Shown: positions 31,357 through 40,907, counted from the first letter of the stretch. The stretch: 64,000 bases of DNA from Jejuia sp043557195 (GCA_043557195.1 CP121314.1:3844001-3908000); one strand, 5' to 3'. The notes: a model not told the origin generated them from the letters alone. A program made the numbers and translations.

Positions 31357-33882
31357 CTAATCTTCTAGTTTAAGTGATGCTTTAATTTCATCTTTTCCAA
31401 GAGAGAGCATGTTTGCGAATAGGCGATAAGCGCCAGAAACACCAGCAGGAAATTCTCTAAAGAAGCTCAACCCTGTATAGATGTAATGTCCTTTACCGTG
31501 TTTAGTAATAAGTAAACTACCGTCTTTTGGTGTTTCACCCTTGTCGTTCATGGATAGGATAGGAGTGAATTCACTGCCCCAACTATTGGCGAAATATAAC
31601 CCACGCTCTTGTGTCCACCCTTCAAAGTCTTTCTGTGTAATTATATTTGGGAAATTTAATACCTCGTGATCTGGATTCAAGAAACGAACATCTGCATTTT
31701 CATCAGTAACACGATCTCGAGATAATGTTAAGTCATACGGCGCTAAATTATCTGCCTTTAAACGATAAGATGTATTGTACTGTACAATCATATTCCCGCC
31801 ATTTGCCACAAAATCGAAGAGTTGTTGCTGTTTAAATTGTAAATCTTCAAGGGTGTTATAGGCTCTTATACCAACAACAATAGCATCAAATCTGCTTAAA
31901 GTTTCAGGATCGATATCATCCGTTGAAATGACACGTACGTTGTAACCAATTTGTCTTAAACTTTCAGGAACTACATCACCTGCACCTTGAATGTAACCAA
32001 TGTTTTCACCTCGTTTTTGAATATCTAAACGCACTATTTTGCTTTCACTTGGTAATAATACTGTTTGAAAGGGGATATGCTCGTAATCGATTTCAATTAA
32101 TTCTTTAGAATAATCTTTGTCTCCTATATGAACAATTGGCCCAATTAATCCTTCACTCTGATTTGTTGGAGGTATTACAGTAAACACCAACGTTTGTTCT
32201 TCACCTTTATGGGCAATAGATACCTTTTGCTTTTTAGGATAGATGCTCCAATTATTAGGGTGACAAACTTCTACATTACCTTCTAAATTATCTCTACCAG
32301 CTTTTACAACTACTGTAATATCTTGTTGATTTGTATTTTCAAAAATGATAACCTTTTCCTTGATTTTGGCAGAAGCTTCTGGTATGATTTCGAACGGACG
32401 GTATAATTCGCCCTTATCAGGTTTTGAAAACCGCTGTATTACTGGTTTTGTGAATGTTATTGGTGTGTTTTCTATTAAGAGGTTAAAATCTACAGTGTAT
32501 ACTCTTGGAGTTTCGGGTTTCCCAATTAAAGTTTTATCATCTACTTGATACATGCCCAAAGTTCCCTTTTTGTCTAACCAATATGGGGTAGTGGGTATTG
32601 CGTTGTCATCAATTTTTAAAACTTCCTTAAAGGTGAATCTTGTATTGTTTTCAAGATTGATGTTTTTTGAAATAGCCATATTACTGATGTTGCCCATGCT
32701 CACCAAGGTTATTGGTAAGTCGCTTCTGTTCAAAACCTCAAGCGATACATCAATCATATCTCCAGCCGTTGCCCAATTTGAACTTGCAGATACTTCTAAA
32801 TACAAACCAGCACACATTTCTATAATGGCTTTTAACTCCTCTGTCTTTTGAGTTTTCCAGTGCTTATTATCTATATTTTGTAACAACTTATAAGCTTTTA
32901 ATAAGTCTGAAATATGCACTGAAGGGTTTTGAAAATTGAAATTTTCCTCAACGCTTTCTAAAATATCGCCAATTGCTTTTCCGCCTTTTATTCGGTTCCA
33001 TGAGGTATCTATACCTGCAAATAAATCAGCGTTATTTTCTAAAGGAGCTCCTTTTAGAAATTCTACATATTCGGTTTGCGAGCCTCGGGTGGAAACACGT
33101 CCAAAACCTTGACATAAATGTTGGCTACTTGCTAAAGATGCCAATTCATTATTACTCATGCCTTTAAGAGGATAATATGTACCAATATCAAAACTAATCA
33201 TGTTGCTTTTGTCAATCTTATCAAACGCTTCTCTACTACCGTAACGCCACCAGCTTGTATTATAAAATTGACGTTTGGGTTGCCACAAACTCGTCTGTTC
33301 TAGTTGCGTTGCATATGCCGATTTATCATTAGCAAGTTCAAAAGCTTCCATACTTAACATAGCAGAAGTGGTGTGATGCCCGTGTGTTTGTCCAGCTCTT
33401 CTATGATCAAACCTGTTGATAATAATATCTGGTTTGAATTGCCTAATAGCCAAAACTACATCACTCAGTACTTTATCTTTATCCCATATCTCAAGAGTTT
33501 CATCTGGGTGTTTAGAATACCCAAAATCATTGGCTCTAGTAAATAATTGTTCCCCTCCATCTATGCGTCTTGCCGCAAGAAGTTCTTGAGTTCTAATCAC
33601 ACCCAATAATTCTCGTATTTCTGGACCAATTAGGTTTTGTCCGCCATCACCACGTGTTAACGACAAATAAGCTGTTCTTGCTTTTACGTGATTTGACATG
33701 TATGAAATTAAACGCGTGTTCTCATCGTCAGGGTGGGCAGCCACATATAAAACTGAACCCAAAAAGTTTAATTTTTGAATGGATTCATAAATTTCAGAAG
33801 ATGAAGGTGTTTTGGGTTTTTGAGCTTGACTAATAGATAGCGAAAATACAGCTATCAATACGTAAAGTATATGTTTTTGCAT
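31357..33882 (-). CDS. Secreted PIG-L/LmbE family deacetylase with C-terminal extension
   Basis: The 841-residue protein has a signal peptide (MQKHILYVLIAVFSLSISQAQ), a PIG-L deacetylase domain at about residues 40-260 with the zinc motif AHPDDENTR (residues 54-62) and HGHHTTSAML, a middle beta-sandwich region, and a C-terminal glutamine-amidotransferase-like domain (VRVISTDDIDPETLSRFDAIVVGIRAYNT near residue 650). PIG-L enzymes remove N-acetyl groups from sugars. The protein is probably periplasmic. It is the first gene of a four-gene operon with a membrane peptide, a symporter and an oxidoreductase. Confidence 0.88.
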   Translation of the reverse strand: MQKHILYVLIAVFSLSISQAQKPKTPSSSEIYESIQKLNFLGSVLYVAAHPDDENTRLISYMSNHVKARTAYLSLTRGDGGQNLIGPEIRELLGVIRTQELLAARRIDGGEQLFTRANDFGYSKHPDETLEIWDKDKVLSDVVLAIRQFKPDIIINRFDHRRAGQTHGHHTTSAMLSMEAFELANDKSAYATQLEQTSLWQPKRQFYNTSWWRYGSREAFDKIDKSNMISFDIGTYYPLKGMSNNELASLASSQHLCQGFGRVSTRGSQTEYVEFLKGAPLENNADLFAGIDTSWNRIKGGKAIGDILESVEENFNFQNPSVHISDLLKAYKLLQNIDNKHWKTQKTEELKAIIEMCAGLYLEVSASSNWATAGDMIDVSLEVLNRSDLPITLVSMGNISNMAISKNINLENNTRFTFKEVLKIDDNAIPTTPYWLDKKGTLGMYQVDDKTLIGKPETPRVYTVDFNLLIENTPITFTKPVIQRFSKPDKGELYRPFEIIPEASAKIKEKVIIFENTNQQDITVVVKAGRDNLEGNVEVCHPNNWSIYPKKQKVSIAHKGEEQTLVFTVIPPTNQSEGLIGPIVHIGDKDYSKELIEIDYEHIPFQTVLLPSESKIVRLDIQKRGENIGYIQGAGDVVPESLRQIGYNVRVISTDDIDPETLSRFDAIVVGIRAYNTLEDLQFKQQQLFDFVANGGNMIVQYNTSYRLKADNLAPYDLTLSRDRVTDENADVRFLNPDHEVLNFPNIITQKDFEGWTQERGLYFANSWGSEFTPILSMNDKGETPKDGSLLITKHGKGHYIYTGLSFFREFPAGVSGAYRLFANMLSLGKDEIKASLKLED

Positions 33883-33918
33883 AACTAGCAGTTAGATGTG
33901 AGCCAAATATAAATAAAG

Positions 33919-33940
33919 AAACCAGCGTGTGTGCTGGTTT
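33919..33940 (-). terminator. Hairpin ahead of the PIG-L gene, probable terminator
   Basis: AAACCAGC pairs with GCTGGTTT around a 6-nt loop, with T-rich sequence on both sides. On the minus strand it would end transcripts of the lipoprotein gene at 34061 before the PIG-L operon begins. Confidence 0.55.
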
Positions 33941-33972
33941 TAATTTTTATTTAACGTGATGAACAAATCTTG

Positions 33973-34055
33973 CGTCATTACGAGAAGGGACGACGAAGTG
34001 ATCTTACTCAACCTAAAGACGAATCTTAGATTACTTCATTTCATTAGCAATGACG
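33973..34055. repeat. 83-bp imperfect inverted repeat (interspersed palindrome type)
   Basis: The left arm CGTCATTACGAGAAGGGACG and the reverse complement of the right end, CGTCATTGCTAATGAAATG, match at the tips, and the inner parts (GAAGTGATCTT and AAGTAATCTAAG) also pair. The form resembles the widespread CGTCATTGCGAGGAACGAAGCAATC palindromes that I recall from many bacterial genomes. It lies just after the lipoprotein stop. Confidence 0.5.
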
Positions 34056-34060
34056 AGGGT

Positions 34061-34540
34061 TTATATTTGTTTCATGTTTTTAGGTTTTGCTTCCTTTTCA
34101 GGTTCTGGCGGAATAATCATTTGGCGTCTGTCGTTAAAAAACAGTTGCTGAATAGAATCCATGCGCTTCATCATATCTTGGATTTGTTGATTATGATTCA
34201 TAAACCCTTTTTGAAAGAAATTGTCTGGGTAAAAGCCACCTCCAGAAAGGGAATCTTTTCCAAAGAAATCATCAAAAAATGAATCTTCAAAAAACGAATG
34301 TTTATTAAAATGTTGCTGAAACTGAAGTTTTAAGCTATCGCTTAATTTTCCGTTTGAAGAATAGCTGTATGAATAAATAGAATCGTAACGTTTTAGGTTT
34401 CCAAATTCGTCATACTCTTTATTTACCGTAATGTTTTCATCAGGTTTAATGGTGTTTTCTTCTTTTTTTTGATCCTTGTCTTGTCCTGAACAATTAAAAA
34501 ATAACAAACAAAACAAAGGCAGTAGGTGCAATGTTTTCAT
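34061..34540 (-). CDS. Putative lipoprotein of unknown function
   Basis: The N-terminus MKTLHLLPLFCLLFFNCSGQ has a lipobox ending at Cys17, so the protein is probably membrane anchored. The rest (159 residues in all) is hydrophilic and rich in Asp, Phe and Gln, with SFFEDSFFDDFFGKDSLSGGGFYPDNFF near residues 84-111 and a predicted helix IQDMMKRMDSIQQLFF. No family is recognised. It is monocistronic. Confidence 0.65.
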   Translation of the reverse strand: MKTLHLLPLFCLLFFNCSGQDKDQKKEENTIKPDENITVNKEYDEFGNLKRYDSIYSYSYSSNGKLSDSLKLQFQQHFNKHSFFEDSFFDDFFGKDSLSGGGFYPDNFFQKGFMNHNQQIQDMMKRMDSIQQLFFNDRRQMIIPPEPEKEAKPKNMKQI

Positions 34541-34791
34541 CGTAATTTATTTTAGAATTATACATTAAATTGATGAATAAATTTCAAAAAATGTGCCAGT
34601 TGGGTTTTAGAATTATTAGGTTTTATGAAATGTCAAATTGACAGATTTGTAGTTTGATTATAGATTTTCGTTTGATATCAATATAAAATTCTTTTTTAAT
34701 AAATTTCATCAACTGTTATAAGGATTCTGGTAATTTTTTGATAAGGTCAAAACTTCAAACCACTAAAAAATAATATTGATAAGACGAATGT

Positions 34792-34876
34792 GCGTTAGGG
34801 ATTGAACGGCTTGTTTGAAATCCCCGACGCAGGAGGGATTGAGTAGTGAAAGCCCGACCCCTTGCGGGTAACGCCC
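34792..34876 (-). repeat. REP-like dispersed repeat, copy 4
   Basis: This 85-bp reverse-oriented copy runs from GCGTTAGGGATTG to GGGTAACGCCC, with CCCCGACGCAGGAGGGATTG inside. It matches copy 2. It lies in the 352-bp gap between the lipoprotein start and the corA stop; the rest of the gap is AT-rich with no gene seen. Confidence 0.7.
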
Positions 34877-34892
34877 TAATTATTAAAAGCGT

Positions 34893-35960
34893 TTATAACC
34901 ACTTTTTGCGTTTGAAATAGTAGAGCATGCCTAAGAAAATTAAAATCATGACACCCCAAACTACGAAGTAGCCGTTTCTGTGTTGCAATTCTGGAATGTA
35001 CTCGAAATTCATACCGTAGATGCCTGCAATGAATGTGAGCGGGATAAAAATAGAGGCCATTATGGTGAGAACTTTCATGACTTCGTTCATTTTATTGCTT
35101 ATGGTCGTCATGTACATATCCATTAAACTCCAAATCATTTCGCGATAGATGTCGATGTTTTCTGTGACTTGTATTAGGTGGTCGTAAATATCTCGATAGT
35201 AGGTGATTGTTTTTTGCTGTATCAGATCGCTTTCGTTTTTTTCAATGCGATTCAATACTTCGCGTAGCGGGAATATAGCGCGACGTACTCTTAAAATTTC
35301 TCGTTTAAGATCTTGAATTTTTCTACTGGCATCTTCTTCGATTTTTCCTGAAAATATTTCGGTTTCGAAGTCTTCTATTTTGTCACCTAAAATCTCTATG
35401 ACACTAAAATAATGGTCTACAATGGCATCAATAAGCGTGTACAATAAATAATCTGCCTGCATGTTACGCACACGCCCTTTTGCATGACGAATGCGGTCTC
35501 TTACGGCATCAAACACATCACCTTCGGATTCTTGAAAGGACAACACATAGTTTTTTCCCAATACGAAGCTTACTTGCTCTGAGACGATATTTTGACCTTT
35601 ATCGTAATACAGCATTTTAAGAACCACGAATATATAATCTTCATACTCGTCTATTTTTGGGCGTTGTGCAATATTTACAATATCTTCTAAAACAAGCGGA
35701 TGCAGTTCGTAATGCGTACCTAATTTTTCTATTTCGGTAACATAGTTGAGCCCATTAATATTAATCCAAGTTACGGAGTCGGTGAGTTTAAACGCAAAGC
35801 TTTCTTCAATGGCATCTAGCTCTTTTTCAGTACAGTTCTGCTTGGTGTAATCAAAAGCTTCTAGAAAAAGTTTCGATTTAGTGCGTTCACCTGTGTAAAC
35901 TATACTTCCAGGAATTTGTCCTAATTTTTTTTTAGATCGGTAAACTCTTTTTCTTGGCAT
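34893..35960 (-). CDS. corA: Magnesium/cobalt transporter CorA
   Basis: This pentameric divalent-cation channel of the inner membrane has a soluble N-terminal funnel domain (TWININGLNYVTEIEKLGTHYELHPLVLEDI) and two C-terminal helices, the first followed by the signature YGMNF (about residues 317-321) and the last ending KRKKWL. At 355 residues it is complete. It is the last gene of the operon that begins at 40421, 33 bp after mscS. Confidence 0.95.
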   Translation of the reverse strand: MPRKRVYRSKKKLGQIPGSIVYTGERTKSKLFLEAFDYTKQNCTEKELDAIEESFAFKLTDSVTWININGLNYVTEIEKLGTHYELHPLVLEDIVNIAQRPKIDEYEDYIFVVLKMLYYDKGQNIVSEQVSFVLGKNYVLSFQESEGDVFDAVRDRIRHAKGRVRNMQADYLLYTLIDAIVDHYFSVIEILGDKIEDFETEIFSGKIEEDASRKIQDLKREILRVRRAIFPLREVLNRIEKNESDLIQQKTITYYRDIYDHLIQVTENIDIYREMIWSLMDMYMTTISNKMNEVMKVLTIMASIFIPLTFIAGIYGMNFEYIPELQHRNGYFVVWGVMILIFLGMLYYFKRKKWL

Positions 35961-35993
35961 TATTCGATATTTCTGTTTAAATATATGGAATAT

Positions 35994-36551
35994 TTAAACA
36001 GCATCTGCACCATCATCATCACTAAAATCTGCTTCAATGGCATCTTTTTCTAATAAGGTTACAGCTTTTTGGAGCATAAGGTTATTGGGATAGGTTACCA
36101 AATCGCCGTTTTCTAATCTTAGATGCAGTTGAAAGGCACGAATATCTTCGATAATTGCAGTTACTGGAAAATCTTTATCATGAATCGCTATTTTATCGCC
36201 TACTTTATACGGGAAGTTAAAAAACATGATGATTCCTGAAGTAACATTACTCAAAATAGACCAAATAGCGAAAAGGGCTATACCTAAAATAGCAAAAACT
36301 GAGGAAAAGATCACGGCAATATCTTCAAATTGAGCCCCAAACACAAAACACTCAAGTAGCGCTCCTATAATGAATAAAGAGACAGTTACATATCTCCGCA
36401 TCAGCCTAATTCGCGCATCATTTATGCCACTTTTTCTGCCTATTTGTTTTATTAGTACATTGGTGATTAATCCAATTATAAAGAGTATTCCTATAACAAA
36501 ACCGGTTTTGATCAGTTCGGTTTGATAGGTTTCAAAAAAATTCGCAATCAT
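35994..36551 (-). CDS. Small MscS-type mechanosensitive channel
   Basis: The 185-residue protein has three hydrophobic segments, the third corresponding to the pore helix (VIFSSVFAILGIALFAIWSILSNVTSGIIMFF), followed by the start of the beta domain (FPYKVGDKIAIHDKDFPVTAIIEDIRAFQLHLRLENGDLVTYPNNLMLQKAV). The large C-terminal vestibule domain of full MscS is absent, so this is a short form. It would release solutes on hypo-osmotic shock. It is spaced 33 and 38 bp from its operon neighbours. Confidence 0.85.
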   Translation of the reverse strand: MIANFFETYQTELIKTGFVIGILFIIGLITNVLIKQIGRKSGINDARIRLMRRYVTVSLFIIGALLECFVFGAQFEDIAVIFSSVFAILGIALFAIWSILSNVTSGIIMFFNFPYKVGDKIAIHDKDFPVTAIIEDIRAFQLHLRLENGDLVTYPNNLMLQKAVTLLEKDAIEADFSDDDGADAV

Positions 36552-36589
36552 AATCGTTTGGTTAATTACGATACAAAGATACGAGCAAA

Positions 36590-37513
36590 TTAGTTTAGAT
36601 GTAACGTATCTCTTAAAACTTCACTTGCATTATTGTTTTTTTGCCAGTAAGGCGATTTTATGGTTTTAAGTTTAGTGGCTTTGGTTGTCATAGTTTTTGA
36701 ACCACTTTGAAATATTTCTTCCCAGCTTAGTATATCATGTGGAAATTGCGGATTGTACTTTAGCACAAGAGATCTATTAAGGTTTTTGTAAGTAAGCGTG
36801 TAAGTGCTATCCATTAGTGTTGCGTCAACAAAATACGGTTTGATATCAATGTGTTTCATTCTAGTGAATTCAAAAGAAGGAATTACACTAATGCCACCAG
36901 TTGGCAATGATTTGGGATTGATGCGCAGCTGTGTCCATAACTCATTTTCAAGAATAGCTTTGTCTAATTCAAAATTTTCATCTGCTTCCCCTTCAAAATA
37001 GGAATGCGACATTATATTGAAATTGTCTTTGTTATTCAATTGCGTATACACATGTCCGCACCATTCTTGCATAGAACTTGATACCTTTAGCGCATGCTGA
37101 TTGTTAGCAACAGGATAAAACGTACTTTGCATGATGGAATACGGGTAAATGCCTGTGTTGAAGCTTTTAGTGGCATTTAGTTTCAAAACGGGAATGTTAT
37201 TTTCACTCTGATTATCTGCTTTAACTTGAATTTCAGGTAAAAAATCTTCGGTTACAAAAATTAAAACTGCACTACCTTCTCGCAGTTCACCATAGCGCGC
37301 TTGTTCTAATTTGTATGATGAAATTTCAGCTTCTCCTGCGTACCAATAATCTTTGAATTCTTGACTTAGCGGTTCTGTAGGTTTTGTGTTTTTTGATATG
37401 GTGTTGGCAGCTAAAAGATCTTTCGGTTTTGTTTCTTGTTTACAACTTTGGAATCCAGTAAGTACTACCAGTAGTAAAAATGAAAAAATAGTGAATTTGG
37501 TGATCCTTTTCAT
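36590..37513 (-). CDS. Conserved flavobacterial lipoprotein beside maf
   Basis: The N-terminus (MKRITKFTIFSFLLLVVLTGFQSC) has a lipobox with Cys24. The mature 283-residue part begins with a Thr/Lys-rich linker and a globular region with FKDYWYAGEAEISSYKLEQARYG, LIFVTEDFLPE and MQEWCGHVYTQLN motifs. I recall this protein next to maf across flavobacteria, where it is sometimes wrongly given the Maf name. The function is unknown. It is in the middle of the seven-gene operon. Confidence 0.75.
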   Translation of the reverse strand: MKRITKFTIFSFLLLVVLTGFQSCKQETKPKDLLAANTISKNTKPTEPLSQEFKDYWYAGEAEISSYKLEQARYGELREGSAVLIFVTEDFLPEIQVKADNQSENNIPVLKLNATKSFNTGIYPYSIMQSTFYPVANNQHALKVSSSMQEWCGHVYTQLNNKDNFNIMSHSYFEGEADENFELDKAILENELWTQLRINPKSLPTGGISVIPSFEFTRMKHIDIKPYFVDATLMDSTYTLTYKNLNRSLVLKYNPQFPHDILSWEEIFQSGSKTMTTKATKLKTIKSPYWQKNNNASEVLRDTLHLN

Positions 37514-37543
37514 GATGGTTGAATTTTTTATAAAATTACGAAG

Positions 37544-38137
37544 TTACCCAAGGTCTGCAATAGCATTTAACGTTTTGTAAACAAGGTGAACAGGCAAGCC
37601 CATAACGTTAAAATATGAGCCTTCTATTTTTGTAACGCCAATTTGCCCAATCCAATCTTGAATACCATAAGCACCAGCTTTATCGTAAGGTTTATAGGTA
37701 TTGATATAGTACTCAATCTCTTCATCTGAAAGCTCTTTAAAAGTCACTTTTGTAATGCTATGCAAGGTTTTTTCATAATCGGTTGTTGTGAAACATACTG
37801 ATGTGATAACTTCGTGCGTAGCATCACTAAGTGATTTTAGTATTGAAAAAGATTCATTTTTATCTCTGGGTTTCCCTAAGGCTTTGTTTTTGTGCCATAC
37901 AATCGTATCACTTGTGATTAAGATATCATTAGGCTGCAATTCATCTTTAAACGGTAGCGCTTTAAGTTGTGCTAAATAATTGCTGATTTCAAAGTGCGTT
38001 AATCGAGGCGGATATTCCTCTTTTACTGGCTTTAGTCGAATTTCAAAATCTAAACCTAGTTCTCTAAAGAATGCTTGTCGCCTCGGGGATTGAGAGGCTA
38101 GAATAATATTGTGCTGTTTTAGTTTTTCTTTTAGCAT
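37544..38137 (-). CDS. maf: Maf-like nucleotide pyrophosphatase
   Basis: The 197-residue house-cleaning enzyme hydrolyses dTTP/UTP or modified nucleotides to monophosphates. The Maf signature ILASQSPRRQAFFRELGLDFE is at about residues 12-32, ITSDTIVWHKNKALGKPRD near 73-91 and YDKAGAYGIQDWIG near 150. It lies 30 bp before the lipoprotein gene and 33 bp after the UbiA gene in a conserved flavobacterial order. Confidence 0.94.
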   Translation of the reverse strand: MLKEKLKQHNIILASQSPRRQAFFRELGLDFEIRLKPVKEEYPPRLTHFEISNYLAQLKALPFKDELQPNDILITSDTIVWHKNKALGKPRDKNESFSILKSLSDATHEVITSVCFTTTDYEKTLHSITKVTFKELSDEEIEYYINTYKPYDKAGAYGIQDWIGQIGVTKIEGSYFNVMGLPVHLVYKTLNAIADLG

Positions 38138-38170
38138 TTTTTGTTCAGTAATTTTTTTGAACGACTGAAA

Positions 38171-39079
38171 CTACAAAATAAATGGATACAGTAATAGCGA
38201 AAGCATACCAAACAGCATAACTAATTTATAGACTGACGAAATATGATGAAAATCTTCTTTTGTCTTAGCTTGAAATAGTTTAATTGCGATATAAATAAGC
38301 GGTGCTATTACTAGCACCAAAAAATAGATGAGTGCTATCTGTTGTTTATACAATTCAGAAATCACATAAAAAATAATAACAAAAAGCGGAATAAAATTTA
38401 AAGCTATCAAAATGTGTTTTGAGCGTTCTCTACCAATAAAGATGGGTAGGGTGTTTAAACCAACTTTGTAATCACCATCTACATCCTCAATGTCTTTTGT
38501 TATTTCCCTAAGAAAATTTATAATGAAAGCGAATAGGGCATAATCTAAAATGATTTTAAAAAATGTAATTTGAATATTTCTGTTGAATTCGTTTAGATTA
38601 GGTGTTAATTCAAACAAGCCAACAATTAAAATACTAGCGGCTACTAAAACTGAAATTACGATATTTCCAATAAGAAGGATGCCTTTAAGGTAAGAGGCAT
38701 AAATATACAGTAATGCCGAAATTACTACGAATATAGTAAAGAAGGGGCTTTTGCCTATACGGTGCGATAAGTAAAAACCAATACCTACGCCAATAACATT
38801 AAACGCAATAAAAAGATTATAACCTGTCTTTTCTGAAATAGATTTTCCAATGATGCGTTTGTCAGGTTTGTTAACGATATCGGTTTCTACATCATAAATA
38901 TCGTTAATGATATTACCCGCTGCAGCGATACAAATAGTAGAAATAATCAATAAAGTAATTCCTAATCCTTCCAATGCCGTATGCACACCAAAAGGTTCTA
39001 ATAGAGCGTATTTAATTAATAATTGCACAAGTGCAATCATCAATAGGTTTTTCCAGCGGATAAGGTTTAAGAAGTTCAA
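38171..39079 (-). CDS. UbiA family prenyltransferase (geranylgeranylglycerol-phosphate geranylgeranyltransferase-like)
   Basis: This 302-residue integral membrane protein with about eight or nine helices has the two Asp-rich motifs of UbiA enzymes: NIINDIYDVETDIVNKPDKR near residues 56-75 and REITKDIEDVDGDYKVGLNTLPIF near 191-214. The close flavobacterial relatives are annotated as geranylgeranylglycerol-phosphate geranylgeranyltransferase; the true acceptor in Bacteroidetes is not certain. It lies between the KdsC-like and maf genes. Confidence 0.9.
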   Translation of the reverse strand: MNFLNLIRWKNLLMIALVQLLIKYALLEPFGVHTALEGLGITLLIISTICIAAAGNIINDIYDVETDIVNKPDKRIIGKSISEKTGYNLFIAFNVIGVGIGFYLSHRIGKSPFFTIFVVISALLYIYASYLKGILLIGNIVISVLVAASILIVGLFELTPNLNEFNRNIQITFFKIILDYALFAFIINFLREITKDIEDVDGDYKVGLNTLPIFIGRERSKHILIALNFIPLFVIIFYVISELYKQQIALIYFLVLVIAPLIYIAIKLFQAKTKEDFHHISSVYKLVMLFGMLSLLLYPFIL

Positions 39080-39142
39080 AGTTTAAGGTTTCGAATTTTG
39101 GCTAAAAATGATTTACTGTAAACTGAACACTAAGTACTGAAA

Positions 39143-39673
39143 CTAGTCATACTTCGCATCAAAATTACCACTCCATTTCCCCTGCACTTTAAGCACCTGC
39201 TCAATAACATCACGAACGGCTCCTTTTCCACCGTTTTTGTGAGATATATACTTTGAAATAGCTTTAATTTCAGGAACTGCATCCTGCGGACAACAGGGGA
39301 GACCAATGCCTTTCATAACTGGATAATCTGGAATATCATCACCCATATACAATGCGTTTTCTGATTTCACGCCCTTTTTATTAAAATAATCGTCCAATTG
39401 CTCAATTTTATTGTGAGCCCCCAAGTAAATATCGGTAATTCCTAAGCCCTTTAATCGTAAACGTACGCCTTCATTACTGCCGCCAGAAATAATACACACA
39501 TTATAACCTTTATCAACTGCAATTTTAAGTGCATACCCATCTTTTATATTCATGGTTCGTAACATGTCGCCTGTAGAGGTTATATGCACAGTACCATCAG
39601 TAAGTACACCATCTACATCAAAAATAAACGTAGTGATTTGGTTTAAATATTCTTTATAGCTTTTTTCCGCCAT
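39143..39673 (-). CDS. KdsC-like HAD phosphatase
   Basis: The 176-residue tetrameric HAD-family hydrolase resembles KdsC (3-deoxy-D-manno-octulosonate 8-phosphate phosphatase). Motif I is FIFDVDGVLTDG (about residues 17-28), with ISGGSNEGVRLRLKGLGI and the last motif YMGDDIPDYPVMK following. It may act in LPS Kdo synthesis or on a related phosphosugar. It overlaps the DUF2520 gene upstream by 20 bp, so the two are co-translated. Confidence 0.88.
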   Translation of the reverse strand: MAEKSYKEYLNQITTFIFDVDGVLTDGTVHITSTGDMLRTMNIKDGYALKIAVDKGYNVCIISGGSNEGVRLRLKGLGITDIYLGAHNKIEQLDDYFNKKGVKSENALYMGDDIPDYPVMKGIGLPCCPQDAVPEIKAISKYISHKNGGKGAVRDVIEQVLKVQGKWSGNFDAKYD

Positions 39674-40421
39674 GGGTATCTTGAATTGATTGGGTTAGTA
39701 ATTTATAAATGGCTTTATGTTGTTCATTCTCTAAAAGCTCCAAGTGCTTTTTTATTGTTTTTACATTATTCCGTTTTGCAGGACCTGTTTGCGCCATGTA
39801 AGGCGACATATGCTGTACTTTTTTTGCGGTTTCTAATATTAAGGGTTTAAGTAAATCGAATTCTGCCGCTTTAGATTCCGTAATTTCATGAGCTATACGA
39901 TACATCTGGTTTGAAAAATTATTTACAAATACAGCGGCTAAGTGCAACACCTTCCTTTGGTCACCATTTATCTTTTTAACTGGGCTACCTATAGCAAGTG
40001 CCAATTCCTTTAAAATAGCGTAATCTTTTTTGTCTAGAGTTTCAATGCCAATAGGCACGTTTGCAAAATCCAGTTCTGCGTTTTTACTAATAGACTGCAA
40101 CGGATAGAAAACACCGCGATGGTTTTTACCATCAAGCTCATGAACGGTAACGCTTCCAGCTGTGTGAACCACTAGTCGATTTTCAAAAGGTAAGGCCGAT
40201 GAAACGTTAGCAATAGCCCCATCACTAACTGTTATAATATATACATCAGCTTCCTCTAAGGTATTCAAATCATTAGTAATTGCTACATCATTCTTAAAAT
40301 GGGATATATTATCTAAATTTCTGTTAAACCATTGTTTTACAGTAATTTGATTAGACTTATTAAAAGCTTTAAATAAATGTATGCCAACATTGCCAGCACC
40401 AAGAAGTGTTACAGAAATCAT
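39654..40421 (-). CDS. Rossmann-like and DUF2520 domain protein
   Basis: The 255-residue protein has an NADP-binding Rossmann domain (MISVTLLGAGNVGIHLFKAF at 1-20, PLQSISKNAELDF near 112) and a C-terminal helical DUF2520 domain (VLHLAAVFVNNFSNQMYRIA near 164), together resembling a ProC- or ketopantoate reductase-like dehydrogenase. The substrate is unknown. It is the first gene of the operon that runs down to corA. Confidence 0.88.
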   Translation of the reverse strand: MISVTLLGAGNVGIHLFKAFNKSNQITVKQWFNRNLDNISHFKNDVAITNDLNTLEEADVYIITVSDGAIANVSSALPFENRLVVHTAGSVTVHELDGKNHRGVFYPLQSISKNAELDFANVPIGIETLDKKDYAILKELALAIGSPVKKINGDQRKVLHLAAVFVNNFSNQMYRIAHEITESKAAEFDLLKPLILETAKKVQHMSPYMAQTGPAKRNNVKTIKKHLELLENEQHKAIYKLLTQSIQDTHGGKKL

Positions 40422-40511
40422 AGTGCTAAAATAAGCAAGAAATACGATTTATGTTTTACGATTTACATTTTTTTGATGCTAGGTTATACTTTAAAACTTT
40501 ACTTTTGAGTA

Positions 40512-40901
40512 ATGACAAAACAGGATATAAAAAACAGAGAAGATGTTTATCTTTTAGTGAGTTCATTCTATAATAAAGTTAGGAAAGATGATACTTTAGG
40601 GCCGTTTTTCAATGATACAATTAAAGATTGGGACGCTCATTTGGAGTTGTTGACTACCTTTTGGGAATCAAGTTTATTCCTAAAAACGCGTTATACAGGA
40701 GACCCTTTACAAACGCATGTTGATGTAGACAAACGTTTTAGTCATAGTATTTCTGAAATGCATTTTGGTATTTGGTTAAATTTATGGTTTGAAACAATAA
40801 ATGAACTTTTTGAAGGTGATTATGCTGAAAACGCTAAAAGACGTGCTAGAAAAATGGCAACGTTTATCCACTTAAAGATTTTTGAGGCTAGGGGATTATA
40901 G
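40512..40901 (+). CDS. Group III truncated haemoglobin
   Basis: The 129-residue haem protein shows the class III pattern: YLLVSSFYNKVRKDDTLGPFFND near residues 14-36, WDAHLELLTTFWESSLF and the segment THVDVDKRFSHSISEMHFGIWLNLWFETI with the proximal His. Class III globins bind oxygen or NO and may protect against nitrosative stress. A full-match -7 box TACTTTTG lies at 40500-40507, 4 bp before the ATG, which would place the RNA start at or next to the ATG. It is monocistronic. Confidence 0.9.
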   Translation: MTKQDIKNREDVYLLVSSFYNKVRKDDTLGPFFNDTIKDWDAHLELLTTFWESSLFLKTRYTGDPLQTHVDVDKRFSHSISEMHFGIWLNLWFETINELFEGDYAENAKRRARKMATFIHLKIFEARGL

Positions 40902-40907
40902 GGCAGT

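Noticed and set aside
33956..34282. Plus-strand ORF of 108 codons
   Set aside because: It runs through the inverted repeat at 33973-34055 and antisense to the lipoprotein gene, and the translation has no family-like features.
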